Source: Bedellia somnulentella (lineage: Eukaryota > Arthropoda > Insecta > Lepidoptera > Bedelliidae). Taken from it: a stretch of 64,000 bases of DNA. Shown here one piece after another: positions 24,701 to 36,189 of the stretch. A model generated the notes under the pieces. It saw only the letters and a program-made list of their open reading frames with translations. It ran no database searches and was not told the DNA's origin. Every line of letters begins with the position of its first letter. Position 1 is the stretch's first letter. A program made the position numbers and the translations under genes. The stretch covers positions 5,766,001-5,830,000 of the forward strand of contig OY755184.1 of NCBI GenBank assembly GCA_963576735.1, given 5' to 3'.

Positions 24701-27700
24701 GTAATATTCCTTGCAGAATATTAAGACAATGGGGCGGTGCCGGTGCTCGACTGAAAGTAGGTGGCGCCACTATCGGAACTTGCCAGGATATGTGTCCTGA
24801 GAAAGAACGACTGCACAGAGAAGCTGAACACCAGGTTTGTAAAATTGGCTTTCATATACAAATAATATTGAGTGAGATTTACTGAAGAGTGTCAGGATTG
24901 TTGTTAGCTTTCTGTAATATTCTTTAAGTGTTGATACCTTAAGGGCTATTTATTTATTAAGGACAAACAACGATAACAAATTTTATACATGCACTGGAGA
25001 TACAAGACATTTAATGTTATTGTCAAATCGTTACTCTGATGTGCATCACGAGGAAATTAAGAAACTGAAGTGCTGGGCCTGCTTTATTGTAAGAGAGTCT
25101 CTGCAAGGGTCCACTTGATTATGCCGGTTTCTTACTTGAGTATTTTTTCATTAATTAAAAAGAAATCAGCTCCGGCTACATTCGCGTAGCAAACATTTTA
25201 ATTATAGAAAAAAATAATCAGCTCGAAGGACCAAAATTTTTCTCAAGCCTCTTTTTGTTAATCTGATTTAAAATGAATCATTAAGCTCGTCCTAATGTTT
25301 GCTCACAAATTTATTTATTTAAATATCACATATTAAGTTTGTAAAAAAAATTTAATGCTAAAGCTAACAAATATTTTCAATAGTATTTTCTCAGACTTAC
25401 ACGATTGCACATTATAATTGAAACAACTTTTTGACTTTCGGATATTTTAATCGCGTGTTATTAAAACTGAAAAGATTTCGAAACGCCGGGCTTTAAAAAA
25501 CCATGTAATAACACGCGATTAAAATATCCGAAAGTCAAAAAGTTGTTTCAATTATAAATATTTTCAATTTTAACCTCCTTTTTTTTGCAATAGCTATGAT
25601 ATGAATGTTACCACCAGGTGATGAACCTAGAATGCAGGGCGGACGGCGCGGTGGAGGCTTGGCGCGTGGTGAAGCAGTACAGCCGCAGCTCGGCCGACCA
25701 GGAGGTGCCGATGTGCTACGAGCTGCGCCCGCCCGCCTCGCTGGCCCGCACCGCCGCCTATCTGCTGTGGGAGATTGCCGATACGGAGCGACCGGTAAGT
25801 GTTTTTACTATTGGGTACAATGTAAGTGAGAGTGTGGGTTTCCTCGTAGGTTGCAAGATTATCGCTGTTTGACAACGCCGCATATCTGCTGCACGACATT
25901 GCTGATACGGAGCGACCTGTATGTTACTATGGGTTCCGTGTCATTGGTTATGTGGCTTTGGTCGTAGTTTGCAACATAGGCACTGTCAAACGGAGTCAAA
26001 CGAAAAAATATTGGTTACTGTTGTGGGGTTTTTCGTAGGTTGTAATAATGGCGCTGTAAAACAGTACCGCCGCGTGGCTTATCTGCTTCGAGAGATAGCT
26101 GATACGGAGCGATCAATAAGTGTGTTACTATGACACTGGTGACGGAGCATGTATCGTCAAATACAAGATGCGACGAGTACGAGTCTTGTGTCCTGTTGAA
26201 TGCTGATGATGTGCGTAGTGAAAATCGCCGCCTATCTGCTGCGGGATATTGCTGAAACGGACAGACTTGATGACTTGACCTGATGTGGGGTTTCTATGGG
26301 TTACCAGGTCTTAGGTTATGTGGGGTTTGTCGTAAGTTGTAAGATTGGCGCTGTCACCTTCACCGCCGCCTACCTGTTGGGAGTGATTGCTGAAACTGAG
26401 GTGTACTCTCAAACGTGTATTATGTCTGTGAGCATATGATATTCATTATTTCAGTTACCTGTAATTTCGTTTTAGAATTTTTGATGCCATTGAAATATCT
26501 AATTTAATTATGAAGTTTTTAAATTTTTAATGTAAATACTTAAAAATTTGATTTAAATAATAATAGTTGATACCTTCTTCAATAAGTTTTGTTTTATTTT
26601 CAGATCTCACTGGCTGACTGGTTTCATTTTCTTTGGGACCGATTTCGTGGGATTCGGAAGGATATCACTCAGCAAGCTTTGTGTTGCTCTGGTAAGATCA
26701 ACTTCATATAATCTATGTTATTATTTGATCACTTAAAAAATCACTACAGATGTTGTGCAGAAATCGGTGTTGACCCGCTCGGAAAAACTAGAAAGAGATA
26801 ACAGCAACTCGAAGAGAAGATCCGAGGCTGCTTCGCGAGGATGCTATCTCGTCTATGATTTACATTCTCATACTTATTTTGATAAAAATAAATGATCCTA
26901 GTCTGAGGAAGGGAAAAGAAATCTCTGCCGTATTGTGCTAGTATTGTCTGGCCAACGAACTTTGGATATAATCACAACTAGGGCTAGGTGCTAGCCCCCT
27001 AATTACTTATTTACTGTATGAAAAAAACTTAAATACCCTATAATTTAAATCTTTTTGTTCATGAAAACCTCATGTGGGGATTATTACTAATAAATAAAGG
27101 AAAGAAAAACGTTCGGTTCCTGCCTGTGTCGAAATTTCTCTTTCCTTTATTTACTATTAAATACCCTTTTTTATATAAACCCATTATTTCCTCCAGATTC
27201 CATCCGCCTAGTAGAATACTGCGCCCGTTTCCACGCCCACTGCGCCGCAAGACTAGCAGACCTCGAATACACACAGTTCGACCAGAAACTGAACACGGAC
27301 AACCTCACCAAGTGTTTGCAAACCCTGAAACACATGTATGCAGACGTGTCTAGCGATCTCAAACCGAAGGAAGCCGAGTTCCGAGGGTATATAGCGCTGC
27401 TTAACTTGGGGGATTCCAACTTTTGGTGGGAGGTAAGGAATAGTAGTACTTTGATTTTTTGATGATTTGTGAGTCATGGTTTCAATGAAGGAGTCTTTTT
27501 AAACCGAATTCAGACTAGTTTCTGTAATTCTGGTGTATAGTGAAAATTGATGCATTTAAAGAATAAAGTATTTATTGAGCCAAGCTTTAACGATGCAATA
27601 TTTTTTCTTTATGGCAAACATTTCACTACAGTTCATTTAGATAATTAACCATATAATGTATTAAAAAAGGAAACAAAAAATCATTACCAAAACTTGACTG

Positions 27701-30700
27701 TTGTTGTTAGTGTGCATCTTTCTTTTTAAACTTAAAGGACATTAGCAAGTTAGGGTCGGTACGTTAGTTCATATTGTATTATTTCAAGTAATTGTTTAAA
27801 AACTTTGAGATTGATTTGTCTTTCATTTGTTCTACAGATAAAACAGCTGCCGCAGGAAATCCAAAAGTCGGCCCCGATAACCTTCGCCATCAAAGTGTTC
27901 AATGCGTTAGATAACAACAATTATATTAGGTTCTTTAGATTGGTGAGAGAAGAAGCAACTTATCTGCAAGCTTGCATTCTCTTAAGATATTTCAATGATG
28001 TGCGAGCAAGGGCATTAGCCCGAATCGTCAAAGCATTCTCACCCAGAGGCGGCTCAAGATACCCAGCTCATGAACTAGTCAATGCTTTAGCTTTCGAAAC
28101 GTTTGATGTCTTGAGATCGTTCATAAATCATTACGGGTTAAGGTGTGGAGTAGTAGACGATACCGAAGTTTCGGTTATACTTGATAGAAACCAATTTATA
28201 GAAGACAGTGATCCATACCCTATTGCAAGAGAAATAAATCTGATCGAATCAAAAAGGAACTCCAGTGTAGGAGAGGTTATAGCGGGGGGAGAACTGCCTC
28301 AAAAAACATACCAGAACCACATTTTATATAGCAGCTTTAATGTAGATGGAACTATAAAAGCGTCCAGCTTGGTAGCTGTAGATCTTGGATACAGTACAAC
28401 AAATGATACAAACAAAGATTTAAATGCTTTAAAACTGGAAGTCCAAAAAGATAGTTTTAGTACAAAATTTACAAATAATAATGAAGGTAATTCGAAATTA
28501 GTGAAAAATAAGTCACCATTTACAGAAACATTGAAGAAATTGCCAGGAAGACCAAATAATATTGACGAAAATGTATCAATAGCGAAAAAGTCGTTTTCCT
28601 TTAAGCCAGCCATACCCGTGGCAAATTCTGACGTCATCAAAAAGTCACCAGAAAAATTCGTAGAAACTACGAAAAGCTTGTTTTCATTTTCGAAACCACA
28701 AGAGTCCGAAACAACGAGTATATTTGCGCATGCGAAATCTGGTAAAGAGAATACCAATGTATTACAAAATTCTGTCTTCCAAAACAGTTCAGACTCAGTG
28801 CCTAAAGCTAAATTAGTTTTTGGTAGTAAAAATATACTGTCAGGAAACTTGTTTACGCAAACTACAAATGCAGGTTTTACTAAATTAGAGAACAGTGATA
28901 ATGTTTTCGCTCTAAATTCTAACAATCAGATAAACACAGACATGAAATCACTTTTTGGTAACGAAAAATTTGCACAAACGAACTCCACAAACAATTCCAC
29001 AAGCAGTTTCTCAAATTCTATATTCAACGCTGAAAATAGCGCACAAAAAGTAACATCACCGGGAAGTTTATTCAAAAGTTATGTCAATAAACAATCTGAC
29101 AGTAACTTTTCTATTTTTCAAACCAAAAATACCAACAGTCAAATACCAGTTGTTGGGCCTAATATATTTAGCAACGCATTGAAAAAAACAGCAGACTCAG
29201 TTTATGAGTTCAATGATGAAAGAGAAGATAAATTAAAAGAAGATCAAAGACTACTTGAAGAGTTCCAAAGAGAAAAAGAAAGAAAGAGAGAAGAAGAAAG
29301 GTTAAAGGAGCTACACCGAAAAGAAGAAGAATCTCGTAAGCTACAGGCAGAACAAAAACGGTTGGAAGAAAACCGCAGGCAAGAAGAAAGACAAAGAGAG
29401 GAACAGAAAAGGCAAGAAGAGTTAAAAAGGAAAATTGAAAAAGAAAAAAAAGATGCAGAATTGAAGCAAAAAGCAGAAGACGAAAAAAGATTTCATGAAA
29501 TGGTGGAAAAAGAATCATTAGAGCTGGTGGAAAATACCATTGATGAAGTGTGTTATGAAACTGTTGATTTATACATGAAAGAGGAGTCAAACATTCTGAA
29601 TTGGATCATTTCATACGGGGAGGATACCTACGAAAGTATCCTATCAGAGTTGTGTAATGAAATCTGTCTCATGGAAATTAAAGCCGAGCAATTTTATACT
29701 GCGAAACTATCGAAGAAGTGGTTTTGTATTTGGAGAATGAAATTTTCACGCAATAGAAGAAGACGAATGCTTTTGGACAATACCCCAGTCTGGATAACGG
29801 ACCGATCTCCTGTAGAATCTGCGAATATTTTGAGAAGAGTTATTGAGCCCTCAGCCTTAAAAAAACTAAACGATGTGAACAAGGGCATAAGGTTTAACGG
29901 TGAATTAAATGCACCTCCGATACCGGACCCTTACAATGTCGTTGAAATTATACGGTCATCTCTGTTAAAACGAATGAAACAAATAAAGTACCCTTACGAT
30001 AGGTGCTTCTTTTGGAAAATTACACTGATATCTCCTGGTTCTAAGAAATACTTGTTTCGGAAATTAGACATTCATCAATGGCTGATAGACGCTTTCAGTG
30101 ATAAACAAAGTTATAAACCCACTGATAGTTTGATCCATGTTAGCAAATATTCATGGAATAATCTAATAAATTTTGCACTTTCTGTCGGATTTTCTGAACA
30201 CAACACATTGAGGTCTGAGGCTTTAGAAGGGACCAATGGTTTGATATTTTATTTTACAGATGCAGATGACTGCCTAGAATCTATTAAAAATGTTGTCAAA
30301 TATTTGTATCCTTATCAGATTGTTCCTGTTGCTATACTTATGCCCAAATCAATTTCCGATATGCTGCGCAATCAGTTTGAGACAGGACTTGCTAATTTAG
30401 TTAATACCATTATTATATCCAATTATAAAATATTTCATATTGAAGAACAAAATTTCATCAGTTCCCTTGACTCTTCAACTAGAAGTGCACTAAAATGGCT
30501 AGCTAGGAGATATCCGCAGATCCCACCTTTGCAAATAGATTTATTGAAATCAATTTGCCAAAGATATTTAGGTAACGAAATTTGGTGTCAGCTAAAAATG
30601 AAAAGAGAGAACGTAAAATGTTTAGTTCAAGATCTTCCGAAACTAGTTGAACTATATAATATCGCAGTTGATAAATTAACAGAGACAATAACAGATAAAG

Positions 30701-31467
30701 ACTCCTTTCACTATGCATCATTTCCTTTAGAATTCAAACAGTATTTGGAAGAGTGTACACCTTATCCTAAGTCATATGAACATATACCAAGTTGTGTGAA
30801 AACTGATGAAAATGTTGATGCAATTAAGAGCATAATGGATCAATTAAAACTGCCTAATATTTGTAATCAGTTACAAATAGAAAGTCTTCAGTCCGTCCAG
30901 GAAGGCATAAGAAAGTACTGTAAGCAAATTGGGTGGTCTCATGATACAGAAACAATGGTCTGCAAGGTTGTTTCAGTACTACCAGATGAATTTTTTGATG
31001 TTAGCTTACCATGTGAGAAATTTCATGAATGTTTTAGGCACTACAATTTGATTGATTTACTTAATGTTATGATTTATGAAAAAATTAACTCATTGGGTAA
31101 CTTTGAAAACCGATTAGCTATATATAAAGTAACAACATTGGAAGAATATCGTAACTATTTGTGGTGGTATCAGACTGATGTTGTTACATCAAGTTTGGAA
31201 GAAAGATTAGATTATTCAGATGATGAAATAGACTATGTTATAACAGCCAAAAGAAGGAAAATATCAAAAGGACACTCACAACATTTGATGTTGGAGGACA
31301 ATGATATAACCATGACTGAGCAAAGTTTGCAGTGTGCTGTAGAAACTATCAATAAGTATGAAAACTGTAAGGAAACTGTTAATCAACTGGAAAACCAGCT
31401 TGAATTAGAAAGAACTAAATCAATTGAACTAGAAAATTTATTAAGGACAGCTTTAAGTGAAAATTGA
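21762..31467 (+). CDS. xmas: xmas / MCM3AP (GANP) orthologue, TREX-2 scaffold
   Basis: Scaffold of the nuclear-pore-associated TREX-2 mRNA-export complex. Exons are 21762-21847, 21938-22147, 22937-23046, 23512-23602, 24095-24238, 24717-24834, 25618-25794, 26604-26691, 27197-27432 and 27838-31467. All have GT-AG introns and keep phase, summing to 4890 bp, or 1629 residues plus a stop. An RRM-like fold occupies residues ~28-98 ('[16 protein letters not shown]'). The SAC3/GANP domain starts at ~234 ('[12 protein letters not shown]') and runs to ~560, including '[14 protein letters not shown]' and '[15 protein letters not shown]'. Residues ~670-880 are Ser/Asn-rich with scattered FG-like motifs ('FSFKP', 'SLFGN', 'LVFGS'). 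A Glu/Lys/Arg coiled coil spans ~880-975, then a CID-like (centrin/ENY2-binding) region. The MCM3AP-like domain begins near 1115 ('[18 protein letters not shown]'). The start has a good context (AAAATGG) with stops upstream. Exons 7 and 9 are GC-rich, but exon 10 is AT-rich. Confidence 0.93.
23110..23425 (+). repeat. tRNA-derived SINE in xmas intron 3
   Basis: Forward copy: a tRNA-like head with B-box region 'GTTAGAATCCTGAGTTGG', then 'TTAATTTATCATGGTTGCTA', 'AAGAAACACACATGACTG' and the tail 'GCGGATATACGGCGTTG'. It is in the same orientation as the host gene. Confidence 0.7.
23746..23985 (+). repeat. Repeat Z copy in xmas intron 4
   Basis: Near full-length forward copy from 'ATACTCACGGCTATGAATCC' to 'AACACTACACAGC', between exons 4 and 5. 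Confidence 0.85.
25414..25555. repeat. Perfect 50-bp inverted repeat in xmas intron 6
   Basis: Arm 25414-25463 (ATAATTGAAACAACTTTTTG to GCGTGTTATTA) is exactly complementary to 25506-25555, with a 42-bp spacer containing 'TTTCGAAACGCCGGGC'. It ends 62 bp before the exon 7 acceptor. No target duplication is clear. The pre-mRNA could fold into a 50-bp duplex here. Confidence 0.9.
25876..26405 (+). repeat. Degenerate tandem echoes of the exon 7 end
   Basis: The last ~45 bp of xmas exon 7 (from 25752, CGCCGCCTATCTGCTGTGGG to GAGCGACCG) recurs four times in the following intron, at 25876, 26068, 26226 and 26364, with spacings of 124, 192, 158 and 138 bp. Each echo is followed by copies of the intron start ('TTACTATGGGTT', 'TATGTGG.TTTGTCGTA', 'GGCGCTGT'). 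Each is increasingly degenerate, with frame breaks. The first echo keeps a usable donor (CCT|GTATGT). Confidence 0.85.
27040..27165 (+). repeat. Remnant of tRNA-bearing repeat in xmas intron 8
   Basis: It carries the flanks of the repeat at 48140-48300 ('TTGTTCATGAAAACCTCATG', 'AATAAATAAAGGAAAGAAA', 'TGCCTGTGTCGAAATTT') but lacks the tRNA-like core. The flanks are arranged as an inverted pair around the deletion point. A shorter remnant is at 16521-16570. Confidence 0.6.
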
Positions 31468-31517
31468 ATCTTGATTATAATTAATTTATTGTGATTTATG
31501 CATTTTGTAATAACAAA

Positions 31518-31554
31518 AATAAATGAAATGTGAACATGTAGTTTTTATTTTATT
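31518..31554. terminator. Opposed polyadenylation signals of xmas and ZNHIT3
   Basis: A plus-strand AATAAA at 31518-31523 lies 51 bp after the xmas stop. Minus-strand AATAAA matches (TTTATT on the plus strand) at 31544-31549 and 31549-31554 lie just past the ZNHIT3 stop. The two convergent transcripts must end within the same ~110 bp, so their 3' UTRs probably overlap or abut. Confidence 0.7.
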
Positions 31555-31580
31555 CAATCAATTATATTTCTTTTCATTAG

Positions 31581-32731
31581 TTATTCCTCAGGCTGCACAA
31601 TTTTTAAGCACTCATCAACAAACTCGGTGAATATTGGTTCTTGCATGTATTGCTGCATTAAATGGTCAGGCTGAGGTGATTGGTCTATCTCTTCTAGTAT
31701 CCTACGAAGATGTGGATTTTTCAAACATGTTTTTAAACTTGAGGAGCTTTCTGTAAGAAGCCATAACATAGATGCTTATTATACAACTCAGATTAATGGG
31801 AGAACATATAAAAAGATCGGTTGAATTAGTATTACCAAAAACTATTAATAAAATGGCCTTTCATGGTGGTTAGTGTTAAATAGCTGTTATTATGAACTGA
31901 ATTTTTTGGTGGGATGTTTATTTATTTATTTATTCCAAAAAACATAATCATTAATGTTGTTATAATTGGCACCTGAAGGGCAAACACTTTATACTATGAT
32001 TCTATAGTGTGTTAGATAAAAACTTATTTAAGTTACAGGAACAAACTACAACAAAAAAAAAACGGATAAAGCTAGCTAGCTTAGCTAGAAAAAAAGAATC
32101 ATCTTGAAGACAAGTTGTAGTGTCAATTAAAATCAACCTGATTATTAAAAATTTTTAAGAGTAGCTTCCATATAATAAGAAAAAAATAAACCTATTTGTT
32201 TTGGTTATGTAGTTAAGTACATTTCCGTCAGTCCTATGTCAGTACAGTTCAGTCCTACAAAAACTTTTGTAAACTACAACATTAAACTTATAGGTTAATG
32301 CTTACCTAACTGTTTTAATCTGTCAACAGGAACTGTATCCTCTGTAGGATATTCATATTCAGGATGTGTTTTTATATTTTCTGCATGGTTGTTTGTTACT
32401 GGTGGCGCAGTACATGGGGTTTCTTTATGTTTCTTACAGCATTGTACTGAACAGCTGTGAATAAATAACTAGTTAAAAATCAAGTATGTTTGCATAAAAT
32501 TTTTAGTAGAGGGCCTAGTATTCTAGGGATCATATTTTTTGCCTGGATGAAATGCAAATCCCCCAACATTAATAATCCTGCATAGAGAGATGCCTTTGGA
32601 TGTTGAAATAGAATGCAAAAAAAAATCCAAGACAAAGAATTATTCCTGAGGAAAACTTACTATGGTTGTCTACATGTAGGGCATTTGTAATTTGCATTAT
32701 TCCCACATTCAGAACAGTCCAGTGAAATCAT
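31581..32731 (-). CDS. ZNHIT3: HIT-type zinc finger protein, ZNHIT3-like
   Basis: A small zf-HIT protein. In other eukaryotes ZNHIT3 (yeast Hit1) helps assemble box C/D snoRNPs and stabilises its partner NUFIP1/Rsa1 through its C-terminal domain. Exons in transcript order are 32661-32731, 32306-32454 and 31581-31750, with GT-AG introns. The phases fit and total 390 bp (129 residues plus stop). The N-terminus starts 'MISLDCSECGNNANYKCPTC' and continues into 'RQPYCSVQCCKKHK', giving the C-x2-C/C-x2-C/C-x3-C/H-x3-C-like zinc knuckle. The C-terminus has 'LKTCLKNPHLRRILEEID' and 'YMQEPIFTEFVDECLKIV', the conserved helical PAC-like region. Family length is about 150 residues, so this is complete. 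The ATG at 32731 is followed directly by the zinc finger, as in homologues. It converges on xmas. Confidence 0.93.
31751..32305 (-). other. ZNHIT3 intron 2
   Basis: AT-rich intron. No exon or clear transposon inside. Short TTTA runs and 'TTTTTTGGTGGGATG' (about 31904) resemble the tip of the fold-back element at 33024 but are too short to call. Confidence 0.6.
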
Positions 32732-33023
32732 TTTTGTAAATACTGCAGGCACGCAATGGAGAGGAATTGTTTACTTGATTGAAGTCAATAATAAAATAAC
32801 GCTAAGATAAAAAAAACTGAAAATAAACGATTATTTGTCCGCCAAAACAGAAATTTGTATTATAGAAAGAAATTAAACAGGTGAGTGATGGTAAACAAAC
32901 ACAAAACAAAAACAACATAACCTCACTTTTTTAGGTTTAGGTTTGTTTTTGAGAAAGGCTAAGCTTTTGTGGATCCGGCCAACTTAATCCGCAATTTTAT
33001 AAGACATTTCATTATATGTATAT

Positions 33024-33721
33024 CCCACCAAAAACATTAAATGTAAAAAAATGCCAAGTCTCTCGATGCAGTTTTTCCATCTTAAAAAGTTTTGAGATCT
33101 CATAGAAGCCAAGTCCTATTCAAAATATTTCGTAGTTATAAATCAACATTTAGTAATTGTATCAATAGTTTTCTTTATATTATAATTATAGTGACTTGGC
33201 AATGAGCACAAGAAGAAACAAATAAAACGGCATACTCGTATTTGGAGGAGTTGAAAGTTACACACACCGCATGCGTAAACATTAATATCACAAAATTAAT
33301 TTTCTTTTGGTTTATCCGTGTCGTCCCAACCGAATTTCGGCAACGGCAGTCAGTCTTAGTGCACTCTCGATTCATTTACTTTTATAAAGCGATGGCCCGT
33401 AAGGTATTCTTAATTATTGTATTGGAGCATGTAGTCGGTAGTGACCATCATGATTCACACATAACAAATAATCTGATCACTGGTCTCGTCAGTAACATTT
33501 GCATATAATTCCAGGCAGCAAGCAGCTTTTAATTTGTGCTCATTGCCAAGTCACTATAATTATAATATAAAGAAAACTATTGATACAATTACTAAATGTT
33601 GATTTATAACTACGAAATATTTTGAATAGGACTTGGCTTCTATGAGATCTCAAAACTTTTTAAGATGGAAAAACTGCATCGAGAGACTTGGCATTTTTTT
33701 ACATTTAATGTTTTTGGTGGG
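33024..33721. mobile_element. Fold-back element with ~186-bp inverted arms
   Basis: The left arm 33024-33210 starts CCCACCAAAAACATTAAATG and runs to the sequence around 'TGACTTGGCAATGAGCACAA'. It is almost perfectly complementary to the right arm 33536-33721. The ~325-bp centre is unrelated to the arms and contains no supported gene. A 2-bp AT flanks both ends, too short to prove a target duplication. The arms are so similar that the element is probably young. It abuts the Helitron helicase remnant. Confidence 0.85.
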
Positions 33722-33724
33722 ATC

Positions 33725-34102
33725 TCATTTATTTTTTGTAATGCATTTCTTTCTTTTACTTTTAGGTGACCTCACAATTTCTTGGACGTCAGCTACTGCT
33801 TTGCTTAGAACCCATTCTCTATCTCTATCTCTTCTGTTTCTTCTCTGAGGCTTCGTTACTTCTAAGGTAGACAAGTCTGGGCGATATATACTTCGGAGTC
33901 GATTATATTCAGCTATTGCTGTCTCCTGAGCTTTGATACTACTAAAATTCACATTTATTAAATGTAATCCACCTAAACTAGTCACTCTTGAAAGGGCCAC
34001 GTATGCTTGTTTGACGACTGAAAACTCCCATACATGCTGTATGACAACGAATGAAATAAACACGACCCATCTCCAGGAATAGAGATAACTCTGTGTGGAC
34101 AA
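33725..34102 (-). pseudogene. Helitron helicase C-terminal remnant
   Basis: A 125-codon open frame. Its middle reads 'KQAYVALSRVTSLGGLHLIN' followed by 'SIKAQETAIAEYNRLR' and 'YRPDL', the conserved motif VI region and tail of PIF1-like Helitron helicases. Everything upstream of motif V is gone. The first ~30 residues look like non-homologous sequence. No Helitron 3' hairpin is seen before the fold-back element that starts three bases beyond its stop. It is a dead 5'-deleted fragment. It covers the helicase part that lies outside the window for the Helitron at 56491, so the two cannot be compared here. Confidence 0.85.
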
Positions 34103-35494
34103 AGGTCGCCATTTATGTACAATATTTCACGTTCCATTACACTATATTTACAATTACTTCTATAACAATAGGGCTTAAACTTATATAAATATATGCAAAC
34201 TAAATAGAACTAAACTAACTAACAAATAACTAACTAAATAAATATATATCTACTAACTTACAAACGATAACTAAACTAAACTAAATAACACGTAAAGTTC
34301 TCCGAATATCAATTATCACTACAATATTTTTTAGTTTCGAAATGGGTTTTCATAGACAGATGGCGCTATCAAATGAAAATTATCGAATTATTTTGAAGTA
34401 CCTACTACTTACACTGCGCTTTGTAACGCAACCATAGCGCGATTCAGACAGGTACAACGCCATCTATCGAGCGCGCATACAATATTTATCGCAATACAAT
34501 GGAGTTTTAGCTTTATTAATTTAATGAACTTTATGTATTAATTTGTATTAATGATAGTCTATGTATTACATTTATATTATTCTTTTCTATTCTATGTATG
34601 TATTCATCCAATTGAATAGGTACTTGAACAACGAACAAAGTTAACAATGCAGTCAAAATCCATACATAATGTTCTTGCCAAACCGCAAATATAAAATGGT
34701 TTTCTATGGCATATTTTTTTAAATGTTTTTATAATTTTTCCTTTATATGTGGCTAATGACCTATCTTGGTGCAAAATTTGAAGTTTCTAAGTCTGCTAGA
34801 AGTACCTTAGATTTTTGATGATCTGTCAGTGAGTCAGTGAGTGACAAAATGGTGTAACTTTGATCGACCGTAACTCCTAAACTATTAATTTATTTGGCGT
34901 GTAATTTCGAACTTAAGCTTGTTCCAATGCCTACTATTATTCACCGAAAACCTAAACTCCTAGCTTTGTCCACGTCGAAGATAAAGGGGGGGCGAAACAG
35001 CCGCGAAACGCTTCGAGAAAAGATGGTACGGCCGTGCCCGTTTTGCTCGAGACTTGGCAGGGGCACTGCCGTGCCCCCAGATCAAATAATATTGATTTCA
35101 TATTCGTAATTATAATTAGGATATTCTCTGTTTAATATAATAAAGCACCTCTGAATGTCAACTCTTCACATCGAGAACGATAGAATATAGAATAAAGAGT
35201 ACTAACAGTACTAAGAGGATACTAAGTTTGTGTAGCAATCGTACCTTTTCTGTATGTAACATATATTCGTGTCCCTTTCGCGGCTTCGAAGGTCCTGTTC
35301 TTCATAGGATATCGAAGAATCGTGGTAAAATAGATTAGCAAAGCTAGGTAGGTACCTTACAACCAAATGTCCAACTTTTCAACAAATCTTTATCTATTTA
35401 ATAAACCTAAATCTTTTGAAAGAAACATGGAAGTATTAAATCTAAATAAGACTATGCAAGAAAATGTTACAGAATAAAGCAATTTATTATTGAT
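34103..35494. other. Gene-free stretch with unclassified repeat
   Basis: 34200-34290 is rich in ACTAACTAAA-type runs. 34735-35110 has the style of a repeat ('GTCAGTGAGTCAGTGAGTGA' near 34826, GC-rich end 'GCCGTGCCCGTTTTGCTCG') but has no second copy in the window. The 71-residue frame there is not supported as a gene. Confidence 0.45.
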
Positions 35495-35702
35495 TTACAT
35501 ACATATACTCACGGCTATAAAACCTCAGCCACTTTTGGAAAATTGAGTGGGGAAAAGATAGTTAAATAAAGGTTGTTGGTGATGGATCCTCAACCGCATC
35601 GCCCAAAAATCCCTTAAACGCCCCAATACCGTTAGTCGCCTCTTACGTACACCCACCGGAAGAAACGGGTTAGTGCTATTTGAAGCAGACACTACACAGC
35701 AA
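35495..35702 (+). repeat. Repeat Z copy
   Basis: Forward copy with an internal deletion near its head ('GGCTATAAAACCTCAGCC'). It ends at 'GACACTACACAGC'. Confidence 0.8.
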
Positions 35703-35754
35703 TTATTATTGATATATTTATATTGATTTATTATCTCAAAATTAAGCCTATAAT

Positions 35755-36160
35755 CTATGTTATCTATGTAACACTGTCAAATAGAGACCTGATGGAGACC
35801 CGTCCTAAAACGAAAGCCAAGATCAAACCCTTGTGTCCCACTCGCACAGTTGCTACTCGAAATTAGGTTCTAGGTGGCATGATTATATTTCAAAGAATTT
35901 ATTATTCTATTGAAAACTTATTTTCAAGGCATATAACATAAAAAAAAACTGGTTATTAACTGTTCCTTTCCTTTGAATAAAAGGTAATAACCAATTCTTG
36001 CCATTGCCAGTATTTCCTTGACGCAAAATGTGATTTTGACCTTAGATAAAAATAAAAGAAGATTTTGACGGGTATTCAAATCAAAGCAAAATAAATATGG
36101 TATGTAAGATAAATCATTAGTTCCTGAGTTGTTTTCGGAGCTTATCATCATTTAGCAAAA
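35755..36160 (+). repeat. Unclassified repeat, second copy split at 45 kb
   Basis: It shares a series of blocks with 44810-45026 plus 47079-47215: 'ACTGTCAA.TAGAGA', 'TGTCCC.CTCGC.C.GTTGC', 'GGTTATTAACT.TTCCTTT', 'TTTGACGGGTATTC'-like and 'GGAGCTT.TCATCATTTA'. It is continuous where the other is interrupted by the CACTGG element, so it acts as an empty-site reference. Confidence 0.65.
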
Positions 36161-36189
36161 AAATAATATTAGATAGTATTGCAATATAA

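Noticed and set aside
26757..26880. A possible extra xmas exon in intron 8
   Set aside because: Joining exon 8 directly to 27197 preserves phase and family sequence ('CCS' to '[13 protein letters not shown]'). The segment has no matching homology and would add foreign sequence.
27072..27477. Several frames of 70-93 residues overlapping xmas exon 9
   Set aside because: All are in other phases or strands of an exon whose frame is fixed by neighbouring exons.
28299..28925. A 208-residue frame antisense to xmas exon 10
   Set aside because: The sense frame is a clear conserved gene with FG-like motifs. The antisense frame is its shadow.
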